Below, one piece after another: positions 10,547 through 33,132 of a stretch of 64,000 nt of DNA; position 1 is the first letter of the stretch; every line of letters begins with the position of its first letter. The position numbers were made by a program, and so were the translations under genes. The notes beneath the pieces are model-generated. The model did not search any database, had not been told where the DNA came from, and saw only the letters and a program-made list of their open reading frames with translations. The stretch is from the NCBI GenBank assembly GCA_009746045.1, contig RPFO01000167.1, positions 188,001 through 252,000 of the forward strand, written 5' to 3'. The DNA comes from Mesostigma viride (Eukaryota; Streptophyta; Mesostigmatophyceae; Mesostigmatales; Mesostigmataceae).

Positions 10547-11635
10547 AAAACTTAGGACCGCTAGCCCCTGCGCGGGTTTGAACTGGGGACTTCCGGATCC
10601 GACGGAACGGTAGAGTTCAACTGTAGAGTCGCTGTTGTACTGTGTTAGTTGTTGTTGTTGTTGTTGTTGTGTCCCACGCCGCCTAAGGGTACTTGTAGTA
10701 GTTGACTGTTTTTGTTGTTGATTTTTATCACGCCGTACACTTAACAGTACACTAGTACTATCGTATGCACTTCAAAGTTGGATTATCCGGCCCTTGGCCG
10801 ATAGGATATCTCTGTCGGGCTACAGTATGACCGGCGTGGGATCCAACTGAACTGAACTGAACTGAACTGAACTGAACTGAACTGAACTGAACGATCTTAA
10901 ACCTGAAATTCCAAAATTCAGAGTCTCACGATCTTATTAAACCTGGGAATCTTTACCTTGTTGGGGGGGGTACGGAAAAATTGAAAGACGGCGAACGTAC
11001 GATGATTACGGCCCTCGGCAAATATACAACCTCTGCTGCTCACCGCGGCGTGGGAACGTGGGAACCAACAACAACAACACCAACGATGATTCCCACAATC
11101 TTCAATACCGTTCTATTTCTAACGGTAATTTCGACATCGCAACATCGACGCAGGCCGCCAGGATGTGCGTGGCCCGAATCATCGGCAGATCCCGCCCCAC
11201 CTTGGGAAGCAACAACTGAAAAGCGGGCCAAAAAGCGAAAAAGACCGCCCCGTTCTTGTTTATTCCGTTCAGCCGTCTAAGATTGGCTACGCTTTTGCGC
11301 GCCCGCCAGCAAGCGTGACTCGTGGACTTGTCCAGGCCGTCTAATATTGACGAAATCTTACACCAGCAGGCGATATGATTCTGGACCACAGTCTGACCAT
11401 CGCGTACAGCGTCGACCATTTCAAGCCCCAAGTACTATTACATTCCGTGTCGCGGATGCCGAACATGGTTGCCAGTAGTCCCGGACAACTTGGACCATCC
11501 AGGCGGCCACGTCGCCAGCGCGTAGTTCCAAGTCAGGCAGCTGTCAGGACATTAGGATGCAAGAGTGACACGCTTGTATCAGCATGACGCAGCAGACGTG
11601 CAGCTTGGGCTGCTTAGCATGCTTAGCATGCTGAA
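10547..11635. other. no gene recognised; (ACTGA)n at 10848-10892
   Basis: Contains a short (TTG)n run near 10650, nine ACTGA units at 10848-10892 and a homopolymeric G run near 10963. A T-loop-like string on the minus strand (near 10575) lacks a cloverleaf. A 109-codon minus frame at 11102-11431 has no recognisable domain. Confidence 0.5.
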
Positions 11636-11893
11636 TTGCTCCTGCAAAGAAAATATGCAAATTCACAGCCTGTGCACTGTATATCCTTCAGCGCGCGGCA
11701 GCCACTGTCACAAGCACGTGCGATGCAAAATTACCCTCCCCAAGCTGCCCGGTTTGTGGTGAATAATGTGAACACGAGCCCACTATATCATTATGACAAT
11801 GACTCGGGGGACGTGTGGAGGAAGCTGACATCCGCGGAACTGGAAAAAATGGATGTCGCCCGTAGTACCTCATGGGCGAGTAAGGCAGGCTGA
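11636..11893 (+). CDS. possible 5' extension of the Sec7-like histidine kinase gene
   Basis: This 85-codon frame ends at a TGA (11891-11893) and is in the same frame as the ATG at 11906. The stretch YHYDNDSGDVWRKLTSAELE (about 11790-11850) looks protein-like. A consensus-like donor (GCGA/GTAAGG at 11880) just before the TGA, paired with the acceptor-like GGAAG at 11911-11915, would remove 36 nt in frame and fuse the two frames. Such an intron is very short, so a nonsense mutation or coincidence is equally possible. Confidence 0.3.
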   Translation: MLLQRKYANSQPVHCISFSARQPLSQARAMQNYPPQAARFVVNNVNTSPLYHYDNDSGDVWRKLTSAELEKMDVARSTSWASKAG

Positions 11894-11905
11894 ACGGGAA
11901 TTGCC

Positions 11906-23269
<11,364 letters not shown>

Positions 23270-23579
23270 AGACGGTAAATGCTGCTGCTGGAGAGTCATC
23301 GCCGTTCGAAGCTGTCGTGCGGGAATGAGTAGGTGCTCTTGACCAGGGCAGCCTCATGCGGTTTTGTATCATCCTCCAGCGCGGGGAGCTGGGGTTCGCT
23401 GATGGGATGTCGCGGATGCGGTGTGGTGGCTTCAAACCACAGTTTATGTGTACTTGTTCGGTGACTCTTTGACAGTAGTCTTTTCTGACGCTTGTTATTT
23501 TTCCTTCTTCTCTCTATCGTGCCCTTCTTGTCCATCCCTTCTTCTCCTCCCCTCGTCGCCCGTGCTCCATCACGAGCAG

Positions 23580-23876
23580 AAGACGGGCCTGGAAGCTACA
23601 CACGAGATCCGCGAAGCGCTGGGCGTGCACGGCGGCCCCGTCGTTGCGGCATGGACAGCCTACGCATCCGAGTCTGACAAGCTCAAGTGTTTCGCGGTCG
23701 GGTGTGACGCGCACCTGCAGAAGCCGCTGCAGGACCCTCTGCTGCGCTCCTTCCTGTACGACGCGCTGCCCACGCTGCTCCTCGAGCGGAGAGAGGGGCG
23801 CGCGGGCAAGCATGCGGGTCACGTGCCGGGCAAGTTGGAGGGGGCATTGGCTTCCGCGGCAAAGCCAAAGCGGTGA
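23580..23876 (+). CDS. duplicate terminal exon of the receiver domain
   Basis: Second copy of kinase exon 12, with the same acceptor (CACGAGCAG/AAGACG), same phase and same stop. It encodes the back half of the receiver, with the conserved Thr (AAWTA) and Lys (LQKPL). It would be used only if splicing skips the first copy or polyadenylation occurs downstream of it. Confidence 0.8.
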   Translation, partial: KTGLEATHEIREALGVHGGPVVAAWTAYASESDKLKCFAVGCDAHLQKPLQDPLLRSFLYDALPTLLLERREGRAGKHAGHVPGKLEGALASAAKPKR

Positions 23877-24036
23877 AGACGGTAAATGCTGCTGCTGGAG
23901 AGTCATCGCCGTTCGAAGCTGTCGTGCGGGAATGAGTAGGTGCTCTTGACCAGGGCAGCCTCATGCGGTTTTGTATCATCCTCCAGCGCGGGGAGCTGGG
24001 GTTCGCTGATGGGATGTCGCGGATGCGGTGTGGTGG

Positions 24037-25829
24037 AATCGGCTGGCAGGCCTGAATTGTGCTGGCTTTGTGCCAGGGCGTCCCTGTCCTAGGACTTACT
24101 TTTAGATCCACTGGACTGGGTTCATGCGTCCACACTGGCGGTGCGGCTGGTATTGAGAGGATGCTTACCTTGGTGCTGCCAGCCCAACAGCGTTCAGCAT
24201 CCGGTATTGTGAGTGGGCTGAGGGCTTGCTTCTGGCTGGCACTACATGTGGCCGCACAGGCTGTCATCGGCCGGCACCATCTGTCGGCGCGTAGTGTGGG
24301 CGGCTGATGGGCAGTACCATTCTCTGCGCGGGGGCTGCAGGTGCTGATGAGAGGGACACAAGGAACAAACATGGATACTAATGTATATTGATTACACCCG
24401 GTTGCCGCGTCGAGTGCGAGGATTGCACTCGCTGGGCTGTTGCTCCCCTGCCAGGCTAGCGGCATGCCCACGGTGCATGCATGCTTCTGAGGGGATACCA
24501 CCAAGTTGCCTCGGAGTGGAGAGCAAAAGTGCCATATGATTGGTTGGCCGACGAGCGACGTATCGGCGCATTACAGCGCCGTTTTGTGATGGGATGGACA
24601 CAGGATGGACACAGGATGGACACACCAACACCTGTGAGGCGGGAGAGCCGGGCTTGTTTTCCTCTACATTGATTGGTATTCTCGCTTCACTTCCATCAGA
24701 AGTGGCATAACGATTTTGACAATTGGTGGCAGTCTAGGCTTGCTTGTGTGGTGAGGTTCATTCAGGTTGGGATTTTTCCGTGGTGTAGGTTAGCCACCCC
24801 AACGCCTAAATAAGATGGGGCAACTATACAGATATTATAGTATGCTAAATTGCATATGTGCGTGCTGGGGTGACCGCAGTTGTGTGCCATCCAGCATTCT
24901 ATTTTATGGACGATTAGTGTGAGTCAGGCTCCTGCAGAGGTGGGCCCCAAGCCAGGAGCCCCCAGACTGTGCTGCCTTCAAAGTTTGATGAGCACTGCGT
25001 GGATGCATCCACTGGCCAAGCTAGGCAGCCAGGTTGCCAGACAAGCGTGCATTGGCATTGGTTTATGTTATGTCGCCAAGCCTTGTACGAAAAACATGTG
25101 CACATGGGTTGAGCAGTTACATGACTGCTACCGACCTACCGTGCATTCAAGAAATTTGCGATGGAATATTGCAGGAGATTTGGCAGGCGAGCATTGGTTG
25201 TCTCACCATGTAATATATAATGATACCCGTTATGTGATTTGTGCATTTGAACTTCCTTTGGTTTTGTTTGTCATGCTGAGCACTGGCCTACGTGCAAATG
25301 GTTACTGGGAACTGTTTCATTTGACACTTGCCGGCACATGCAGCGCCCTGCCAGTACGTGAGGCTGGCCCGGCCTTCGATCATGAAATGGTCGGCCGGGC
25401 GGCACGTTGCGACAGTCACACTAGCTGCGCAGCGCTATGAATAAATTAATTAATCGTCACGTGAGCATAAGTCCTCAGTGGGAGGGGAACATGGGATGGA
25501 ATGGATGATGCTAGCTATATCCAGTTCCTAGGTACAAGGTTGTGGGCACCATGGCCTGAATCGCTGTGAATGCCATATGCGGTCACACGCGGAGCCCCGG
25601 CCACAGACTTGGGGGTGGTCTCCTTCATCACTACTTGCTATCTATGGATCCTTGTGATCCTCCAGATCAGTGACAGACAAACCAGGCCGAGGCTGCCCGG
25701 GTGTGAGCCCGTCTCGTCGCGCAGCGCTATATATTCATTGAGAACGATAAATTACGGAGGTGTGATCATTCCTTCCCCGCTCGCGGTTATAAGGCGGGGG
25801 CGCCTCCGCTTCTGCTCATCTTAATTTGA
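24037..25829. other. gene-free stretch
   Basis: No gene or element recognised. The longest open frame (24880-25440, plus) has no coding features that I can identify. Confidence 0.45.
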
Positions 25830-26095
25830 GAACCCGGTGGACAAGATTTCGTTCCTCAGACGCCGCAAGCGGCTCGAGAACACTCCGTTCACCTTGGACG
25901 ACGACTTGACCCTGGCGCAGCAACAACGGCGACAGGAGCTATGCATGGCCGACCTACCTCCAGCTTCGGCAGACCAAGGCGGGGAAGCCGGTGTACTGGA
26001 AGGGGGCGGCCATCTACGTCGGCCACAAGCCCTGGCACGCGACCCCCGCGGCCCCAGCGACTCCAGACGCCCCAGCTTAGGGGAATTAATACAGC
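25830..26095 (+). pseudogene. LINE ORF1-like C-terminal fragment (plus strand)
   Basis: The frame reads FLRRRKRLENTPFTLDDDLT then AQQQRR, matching the ORF1-like protein at 26760-27272. After a frameshift near 25945 it continues TKAGKPVYWKGAAIYVGHKP. The block (RKRL ... LDDDLT..Q...R ... VYWKG) resembles the C-terminal RNA-binding region of L1-type ORF1 proteins. The 5' part is absent. Confidence 0.6.
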
Positions 26096-26261
26096 AGTAG
26101 TATAGTGTAGATTGTAGAATAGTCAGGCCTAGCCACCGTGCCCTTGTACATGTACGCCTACTGTACATGTACTGCAGGCACTATTCCAGCTAATGCGCAT
26201 GAGCATTGTTTAGTCATGTACATGTGTGCCTATGATGTGCCACACACCAGATGATTAATTA

Positions 26262-26660
26262 ATTAATTAATTATCAACATCGCTCCGTTGGGAGTCAATG
26301 TAGCGCATATCCCTGAGAAGGGGCATATGGCTTTTAATACATCCTAGGCTACTTCATGCAAGGGTGGGAATGTAAGCTACCCTTGCTCTAGGTGCACCAG
26401 GGCACCTGCACCCTCATGGTCTATCACGCTATGCCCGGGTAAGGGGGGAGCATGCCTGTGAGGGAGGAAGATCAGCATGGCTATACAAGAGCTAGGACAT
26501 GGCTTCTCGACAGAGAGCATCTCTCTGCATGGCATAGCATGGCGAAATTCTTAATGCAACATCCATGGGGGGGTCCCATTATAGACATGGCTTGGCTAAA
26601 CATAGCCAGGGCGTAGCATGGCTGTACTAGGCTATGGCTGGTTGTGGACCGTGCGTTGGC
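26262..26660. repeat. half-copy of foldback element family
   Basis: Starts after CACACCAGATGATTAATT and carries the same arm as 27560-27866 (CCCTGAGAAGGGGCATATGG, GCTCTAGGTGCACCAGGGC, GGAAGATCAGCATGGCTATAC). Its first 165 bp are inverted relative to 5841-6005. Only one arm is present, so it cannot fold back by itself. Confidence 0.75.
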
Positions 26661-26759
26661 GGCACGTGACTAGGTGTGTTGGCACAGCTAGGCAAACAGT
26701 CTAGGCATGGCTGCCTTAGCGGCAGTGACGCCAGGTTACAATCTAGGGCTATTGCTATT

Positions 26760-27268
26760 CTAGCCCGCGGGGGGCGTCCACATCTTGTGGTTGATCATCA
26801 GGTCCCCGCCCCTCCAGTACACCTTGGGCTTCTGGGGGTCCTGCTTATGGCGGAGGTATTCCGGCCACAGGTCGCGTCGCTGCTGTTGCTGAGCGGGGGT
26901 GAGGTCGTCATCCAGCGTCCAGGTGAGGTCGTGCAACCGCTTGCGACGAGAGAGGAACCGCTGCTTATCCTCAGGGGAGGGGAAGGTGAGGAGGACTGGT
27001 GGGGGAGCCGCCTTGTCCCGTGAGTGGGGAAGGCGGTGGCACCCGCTCAGTGCTACCTCACCTACCAGGCCCATGAGGGTAAGAAGCTGGTTCTTGAGCT
27101 CGTCAGCAAGAGAGGTTGACGTCTCACCTGGCTTCTGGGGGAAGCGACGTAGCACCACTCGGCACTCGCGGCGAGCGCGGTCGGTGACCTCCCGTTGCTG
27201 GGCCTGGCGGTGGTTCTCCAGCTCCTGGAGCTTTGTGGCGATGGCGTCGGTGGTGGAGGCGGTCGCTG
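26760..27268 (-). CDS. LINE ORF1-like protein (largely intact 3' part)
   Basis: A minus-strand frame of about 170 codons ends at 26760. In order: a Gln/Arg-rich coiled-coil segment (LQELENHRQAQQREVTDRAR), an RRM-like core (CRVVLRRFPQKP ... LMGLVGEVALSGCHRLP ... PPPVLLTFPSPEDKQRFLSR), then RKRLHDLTWTLDDDLTPAQQ and KPKVYWRGGDLMI. This succession (coiled coil, RRM, C-terminal domain) is that of L1-type ORF1 proteins, nucleic-acid chaperones of non-LTR retrotransposons. The upstream part is cut by the foldback element at 27269. No reverse transcriptase was found nearby. Confidence 0.6.
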
Positions 27269-27866
27269 ACACCAGATGATGCCTAGCTTTATTTAGTTAT
27301 GCCGTGCCGGCCCATGCAGAAAGTTACTCTCTGCTGAGAAGCCATGCCCTCGCTAGCCTTTGTATAGCCATGCTGATCTTCCCCCCCTATGCCAGCGCCT
27401 TTTGGTAGGTGCTAGGATAGTCATAGTGGTGTGCAGCTAGGTGCACTTCGTGCACCCATGCAGAGCAGGTGTAGTTTACACCCTACCCTTGCAGGAAGTA
27501 GCCCAGATCGAGTGTATCAAAAGCCATATGCCCCTTCTCAGGGATATTTTAATTAGGAACATAACTCCGTTGGGAGTAAATGTAGCACATATACCTGTAG
27601 CACATGTAGCACATATCCCTGAGAAGGGGCATATGGCTTTTGATACATTCTGGGCTACTTCCTGCAAGGGTAGGGTGTAAGCTACACCTGCTCTAGGTGC
27701 ACCAAGGCCCTGCACCACCATGATGTAGCAGAGCTCAAAGGCCTGGCATGGGGTGAAAGTTTACTATGGCTAGGCAATGGCTAGGGTACATGGCCTCTCA
27801 GCGCAGAAAGCAACTCTCTGCATGGGCAAAACATGACGACTAAATAAAGCTAGGCATCATCTGGTG
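27269..27866. mobile_element. 600-bp foldback (long inverted-repeat) element
   Basis: The two ends are inverted copies (CACCAGATGATGCCTAGC and onward at 27269; its complement ends at 27866). Homology runs inward for about 270 bp per arm, including TGCAGGAAGTAGCCCAGA and AAGCCATATGCCCCTTCTC. The centre (about 27548-27605) is unpaired and AT-rich. Single arms occur at 5841-6005 and 26262-26660, so this is a repeat family. It interrupts the ORF1-like frame just upstream of 27268. No protein is encoded. The class (MITE or foldback transposon) cannot be settled; no clear TSD was seen. Confidence 0.85.
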
Positions 27867-27959
27867 TGGGGCTCATCATAGGCTCACATGTACAGAGTTA
27901 AATAATTAATTAATCCATCGGGGTTAATGGTCAATGACTCCGGCCCCAACGGGAGCACT

Positions 27960-28050
27960 AGCTTATAATTAATTAATTAATTAATTAATTCAAGTCCGAA
28001 GTCAAGTCAAGTCAAGTCAGGTCAAGTCAAGTCAAGTCAAGTCAAGTCAA
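27960..28050. repeat. (ATTA)n and (TCAAG)n microsatellites
   Basis: ATTA units at about 27965-27990 are followed by about eleven TCAAG units to about 28050, with one G variant. Confidence 0.9.
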
Positions 28051-28149
28051 TTCATGCAATTCAATCAGCTGGTAGGGGGCCCGTAATAGGCGTGCATGTA
28101 CAAGGCCACTGTGGCTAGGCCTTACTATTCTACACTAATACTAGCTGCT

Positions 28150-29500
28150 GTACCCCCCTAATTAGGGTGGGTGGCTGATGAAGGTGCTGGGGCAGCGGGG
28201 GTCGCTTGCCACCTGGGGCCGGCTTGTGGCCGATGTAGATGGCTGCCCCCTCATCCAGTACACCAGCTTCCCCGCCGCAGTACGTCTGCCGGAGCTGGAG
28301 GTAGGTCGGCCATGCATAGCTCCCGTCGCCGTTGTTGCTGCGCCAGGGTCAAGTCGTCGTCCAGGGTGTAGTGAGTCTTCTCAAGCCGCTTGCGGCGTCT
28401 GAGGAACGAAATCTTGTCCGCCAGGTTCTCAAAGATGAGTAACAGTGGAGGCCCTCCGCCTTACCCTGCCAGCCGGGAAGGCGAGTGGGCCTCCAGCTTG
28501 ATCTCACCAATGAGGCCCATGCGGCCAAGGATTTTGCTCTCAAATGTCTGGGCAAGCTTCGAGGAGTTCCCACCTTCCACCAGGTCGAAGTTCTTGACGA
28601 TGACGTTAAGGCTGCGCTTGTCAAGCTCGTCCTCCTCGCGGAGGTCGAGCGTCTCCTACTTGAGCTGGGCTGCGACGGCGGAGGTACGTGGTGAACTAGG
28701 TGGTGTGGTGCTTGAGCATGTCCGCCCAGGTCTGGGTGGGAGGAGCATCACCAGCCGGGCCAGCGGGGGCTGGCTGGGCGGCAATGTCCTTCTCCGCCTG
28801 GGCGCCGTGAGGCCTGCGGTGTTTTGCAGGCACTCGATGGCGATGGCGTTGTCCTTGAGGCACTGGTCGATGTCGAGCTGGGCGGTGATTGATGGCGTCA
28901 GAGGGGGAAGGGGTGGCGGTGGGGGAGGCGACTGGAGGGTGGACGGGTGGCTGTGGAGATCGTGGAGAGGAGGGGAGCTCGGCAGCCCGGCGTGCTGCCC
29001 ATGGCTGCCACATCTGCAGCGAGGGGCCGGGGGCACGTGCTGCACGCGATGGCCTCCCGTTAAGGAGTGAGCGAATGGAGGATTCGGTCAAGGTCACTGG
29101 TGGTGAGGGGCTTGGGGGGCCAGAGCTCCTCAAAGGAGCGTCCAAGGAGGGTGAAGAGCCCTGGCTTATATTGCTGCAGCCTTGGGCGGGGGGCGGTGAG
29201 GATGTAGTCGTATGGGTGCCTAGCCGAAGGCAGGCATCGACCAGGCCGGCGACCCCGGTGGAAGAGCTGCTTGCACAGTTCAATAAGCGACTCAGGCGGT
29301 TGATATCCCCAGAACACGTTAAGCGCAGGAGGCGCTCGTCTGTGAGTATTCGTGTCAAAAAAGCCGGGCTGGCTGGCGTCAAAGTCGTACTCGTCCCAGT
29401 TCGGCTCGCTGCGCTTGGGCTCAGGCGATGCTGCGGGCGAGGCGAGCCCGGGGGTGTGGGCGACCCGGCACTAGGGCTTGGCTGGTGGCGCCGCTGCATT
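28150..29500 (-). pseudogene. degraded LINE ORF1-like copy (minus strand)
   Basis: The 3' part (28150-28440, complement) repeats the plus-strand fragment at 25830-26095, including LDDDLTLAQQQRR. Upstream, coding-like stretches lie in different frames: a Pro-rich segment ending TWADMLKHHTT (28696-29000), and FWGYQPPESLIELCKQLFHR (29060-29317) with SFEELWPPKPLTTSDLDRIL. Frameshifts separate them. It looks like a longer ORF1 family member with an N-terminal extension, now broken. Confidence 0.5.
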
Positions 29501-30299
29501 CTGGGCCGGAGGGCGAAGCTGCATGCAGTGCAGCCGGAGCTGCAGACGTATTTTCAGCTAGGGCTGAGCGCAGCCGCTGTGACGCTGCGTTGCGTGGAGG
29601 GGCGCTTGCTCGCCATAATATTGCGCAATCGCTTCGGGAAAATATATCAGCGCGTGTGTCTTAATTAGAAAGACGAAGCGATTGTGATATTCACGGCCGA
29701 ATTTGGTGCCCAAACGTGAAGGTTATGAGCTCCGCTGTCAGCCATGGCTACCTCGTGGCTCACGGGTCGTGTACTGACGAGACGCAGCGCGCTATATATG
29801 TGATCATATAATATGCAAGCACAAAGGCAGGAGCACAGTGAGTCAGTGACTCATCTGGAACATTAATAATTAAACTCCTAGCGATCCCGCTGGGGAGTCA
29901 CGGAGCACCGCAGTGCTTTTGATCCCTGTATGTGCACAACAGGAACAAAGGGCACTAGACCCCCTTTCTCCTTCATGCCAGAGGCATGCCACGGCACAGC
30001 AGCATTGAATCAGACACGATAAACGATCCGGCAAGTTCTGTGGGTCAGTGCAATACTGAGCCCCATGTGAGCATATCATATCACAAGGAGCGTGGGCAAG
30101 TAATCTGATCATAGCCAGGACGTAGCATGGCTGTACAAGGGCTAAGCTAAGGCTATGGTGGCTGGTTGTGTACCGTGCGTTATTATAGCGGTGCACGTGA
30201 CTAGGTATTATATAGGTGGCTCGGTTAGGCAAATATGATCTAGGCATGGCTGCCATGCATGCAGGGCGGCAGTGACCACCAATGATTCAACCTATAGGG
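29501..30299. other. no gene recognised
   Basis: Mixed AT-rich spacer. Near 30100-30170 there are fragments similar to 26590-26660 (TAGCCAGGACGTAGCATGGC), so part belongs to the foldback-associated repeat family. Confidence 0.4.
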
Positions 30300-30482
30300 C
30301 TATTCTAGCCCGCAGGGGGTGACCACATCTTGTGGTGGATATGCATCAGGTCCCCACCCCTCCAGTACACCTTGGGGCTTGGGCTTCTGGGGGTCCTGCT
30401 TGAGGCGGAGGTATTCAGGCCGCAGGTCGCGTCGCTGCTGCTGCCGCTGAGCGGGGGTCAGGTCGTCGTCCAGCGTCCAGAT

Positions 30483-31193
30483 TGTCAAGGACATGGTCCT
30501 TGTATTGTACCCACCTGCCCTGACTAGACAGTGCTGCTGACTGGCCACTGAGATAGAGTTTTTTTAAAAAGTTTCTTCAGAACTTGTCCCGGTTTAATTT
30601 GGACAAGTATTTAGTGAGTTATGGCCTGTCAAAGCTTTCCTAGTGTCTTGGCAGCACTGAGTGGCAACTCATCTGACAATTAAGTAGGATCTGACACGTA
30701 GGATCTGACATGACAGTGTTCTGACAACAGTCTGACACCAGTGGTCATGCCAGCCGGTGTCACTCACTGAACAGATGTGGGTGCTCTTTGTTTGACAAGT
30801 GTCTTTTCATTAGAATAGATAGGTGTTTCAATATTATCATGACAGATGGCAGCTTGCTGTTTCATGCTCAGAACTTTCTAGAAAACTGTGAGCTGGACAG
30901 AATATTCCCAGCATATGCTAGAGCATATTCCTAAGCATCTGCCACAACCGGCATCTTTCTCAGCGTATTCCTAGAAAATGCTGCAGCATCTAAATGGCAT
31001 CTTTTCTATTATAAGAAACAATAAAAGGAGTAGCCATCCTATTGAGGGTACTCTTCATCATTCTGCCTCTATCAAGTCTCTGTCTCTGAGTCTCTTCACT
31101 CCTCCATATAGCCTGCACCTGCAAGGTCAGGCACAAAGGGTTCCAATCACAGCATTGAAAAGGCAAACCGGCCTGTCAGTTCTTTCAACACAG
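30483..31193. mobile_element. 711-bp insertion of unknown class
   Basis: Defined only by interruption. The ORF1-like copy reads ...GCGTCCAG up to 30482 and resumes TGAGGTCGTGCAACC at about 31194, where the intact copy at 26920 reads GCGTCCAGGTGAGGTCGTGC without a gap. No terminal inverted repeat, LTR pair or ORF of note was found. It may be a solo LTR or a SINE-like element. Confidence 0.45.
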
Positions 31194-31257
31194 ATGAGGT
31201 CGTGCAACCTCTTGCATGCGACGAGAAAGGAACCGCCGCTTGTCCTCGGGGCCCGAG

Positions 31258-31905
31258 AGTTAGCATTTTGGGCAACCAATATGCTAAGTGGATGCAGTTT
31301 GGAAAGACCTTTCCAACGCCGTGCTGACCGCCTGAAACAGACAAGGGACAAGAAAGATATGAGGTCCCGAAGTCCTAGCCGTCCGCGGTCAGCGAGGGTG
31401 CAACCTTCTGGGGTAGTGGACAGGACACGTGGCAGGCCGTGCCTGCACAGGCTTAGCCTGACTATCACGTGACTGTGGTCCACGTAGACCAGGAGGGACA
31501 GCAGCCTGCGACTGGTGGGGTACTGGAACTGGCACAAGGCTGCAAGGATACTAGGTCTTGCAGGCTTGTGACAGGTCCTGTACTTCCTAGGTTGCAGGTA
31601 GCTAGGTAAATCCAGTTCGTCCTGACTCTGCAAGGATGCCAGTGGACGTTGAGGATTTGCTAGCAAGCCTGCAACATGCCTCGTCACGCCGATGGGAACG
31701 AGGAGCAACAAAGAGGCATATAGCTTGGTCATGGGGATGGCCAAGCTATCTCGGAAGCACGCGCTCTGGTTGCCCACTTGAACGTGGAAGTGACCAACAA
31801 GGTGTGGCTTGGTGTTTGGGCTAAGGATTGCTGTCTCCAGCAATTGGCTCAAGCTTTGCGTGAAAGACCAAGAGCTCACACGCTCTGGGCTGGTTTCGTC
31901 TAACT
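31258..31905 (+). repeat. 5' LTR
   Basis: Starts AGTTAGCATTTTGGGCAACC and ends GTTTCGTCTAACT. The ends are a 6-bp inverted repeat (AGTTAG/CTAACT), not the usual TG...CA. Compared with the 3' LTR it has one extra G (near 31414) and one A/G change (near 31623). Confidence 0.95.
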
Positions 31906-31914
31906 CGTACTATT

Positions 31915-31930
31915 GGTTCCGCGGCGCATT
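31915..31930 (+). promoter_or_regulatory. possible primer-binding site
   Basis: TGGTTCCGCGGCGC starts 9 bases after the 5' LTR. It would pair with a tRNA 3' end reading ...GGAACCA. The offset is larger than usual, so this is tentative. Confidence 0.3.
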
Positions 31931-31932
31931 TC

Positions 31933-33074
31933 ATGCATGTCGGAAGAAATTCCGGCGCTTGCGCAATCGCCAAGCCAAGGAGCCGCAGTGCCGCGGCAGG
32001 AGGCAGAAGGACCCCTGCATCCATACAGCCAGCCAGAAACCGCGTCCACGTTTGTGCAAGCTGCGCATTTGGCGAGGGCTTGGCGCGGGGAGGCTGGGTA
32101 GCTGTTTTCGGCAACTCGGAAGGGCCGTCTGCCAACGACCCTGTTGTGATGCGTGTGCGGGCCACGACTTCTCCGGGGGAGACGAGTCGTGTGACGGTGG
32201 AGCGCTTGATTGCGCTGAGAGACGAGGTTGCTGCGCTTATCTACAGCCTTGAGATCGCCTATCAAGGTGGTCACGTTACGCTGCACGGTTTGGATCTTGC
32301 TCGAGAGGCGTTGGGACAGTTAGTCGCCATCAGCCTTGGTGCCACCCGGTTATTCAACCATTGGGTCGCGACGAGTTCCCTCGGTGAGGGGACGAACGCT
32401 TCACATCTCGTGCGTGACGCGCAAGTGCGTGAGCAGGACAGCCCCTGGTCCTCGCAAGAAGTAGTTGCTCAAACCTGTGAGCACCTTGTTAACATTTTGC
32501 TTCAAGAGTCGCGAGGCCACGCAGATCGGTGGCTTATCACCACGCGTCCTGCCGGCATCTGGTCCACATTAGACACCCCTCGTGTTGTTGGAGCCCCCGG
32601 TGCATACGGTCCGTCGGTGGAAATCGTCACAGGTCGGGAGCTGTCCCCACAGGCAGTGCACGACGAGTTCGTCGACCGCCCGTCGGGTGTTATTGTACGC
32701 TCGTCCCAGCAGTTGGACGAGGGAGACGGTTCTGCAGCAGGGTTCTCCGAGCGGCAACGTGCAGATTATCACATCCCGCCGGAGCCGTTGCACGACTACA
32801 GCACCTACGGCCTTGGGGCATACAACGAGCGACGAGGTGGGGAGGACGCTGGGTGCGTAACGTGGTGTGGGGCAGGCGCCCTAACGAGAGGAGTGTGCCG
32901 TTTGACCAAACCACAGACGGGAGGCCCGTCAGTCGCCTTCTTGGACCTTATTCTGAGGAGGAGGTGCGAGCTATTCCTCGGGTGAGGACGCCGGTGGCTG
33001 TCACTGCTGAAGAGCGGGAGAGAGAAGCCGCCGCTGAGGCAGAGCGCGAGGCAGAGGAGCTGCCCGACGCTTGA
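31933..33074 (+). CDS. extra ORF upstream of gag, function unknown (frameshifted)
   Basis: An open frame runs from about 31933 to about 32860. It contains a helical segment VTVERLIALRDEVAALIYSL and EALGQLVAISLGATRLFNHW. The same protein seems to continue in another frame (VPFDQTTDGRPVSRLLGPYS, then a Glu/Arg/Ala coiled coil ending EAEELPDA, stop at 33072-33074), implying one frameshift near 32850. It sits 59 bp before the gag start. I recognise no family. Copia elements normally have nothing between LTR and gag, so this could be a captured gene or a split gag N-terminus. Confidence 0.5.
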
Positions 33075-33132
33075 AGTCCTGTCTTCTTTTGCATACCCTT
33101 GCGTGTTGCAGTGTCGCTTTGTACATAATATA

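Noticed and set aside
24880-25440. 186-codon plus-strand ORF as a gene
   Set aside because: No motif, no splice context, composition like surrounding spacer; a chance open frame is likely.
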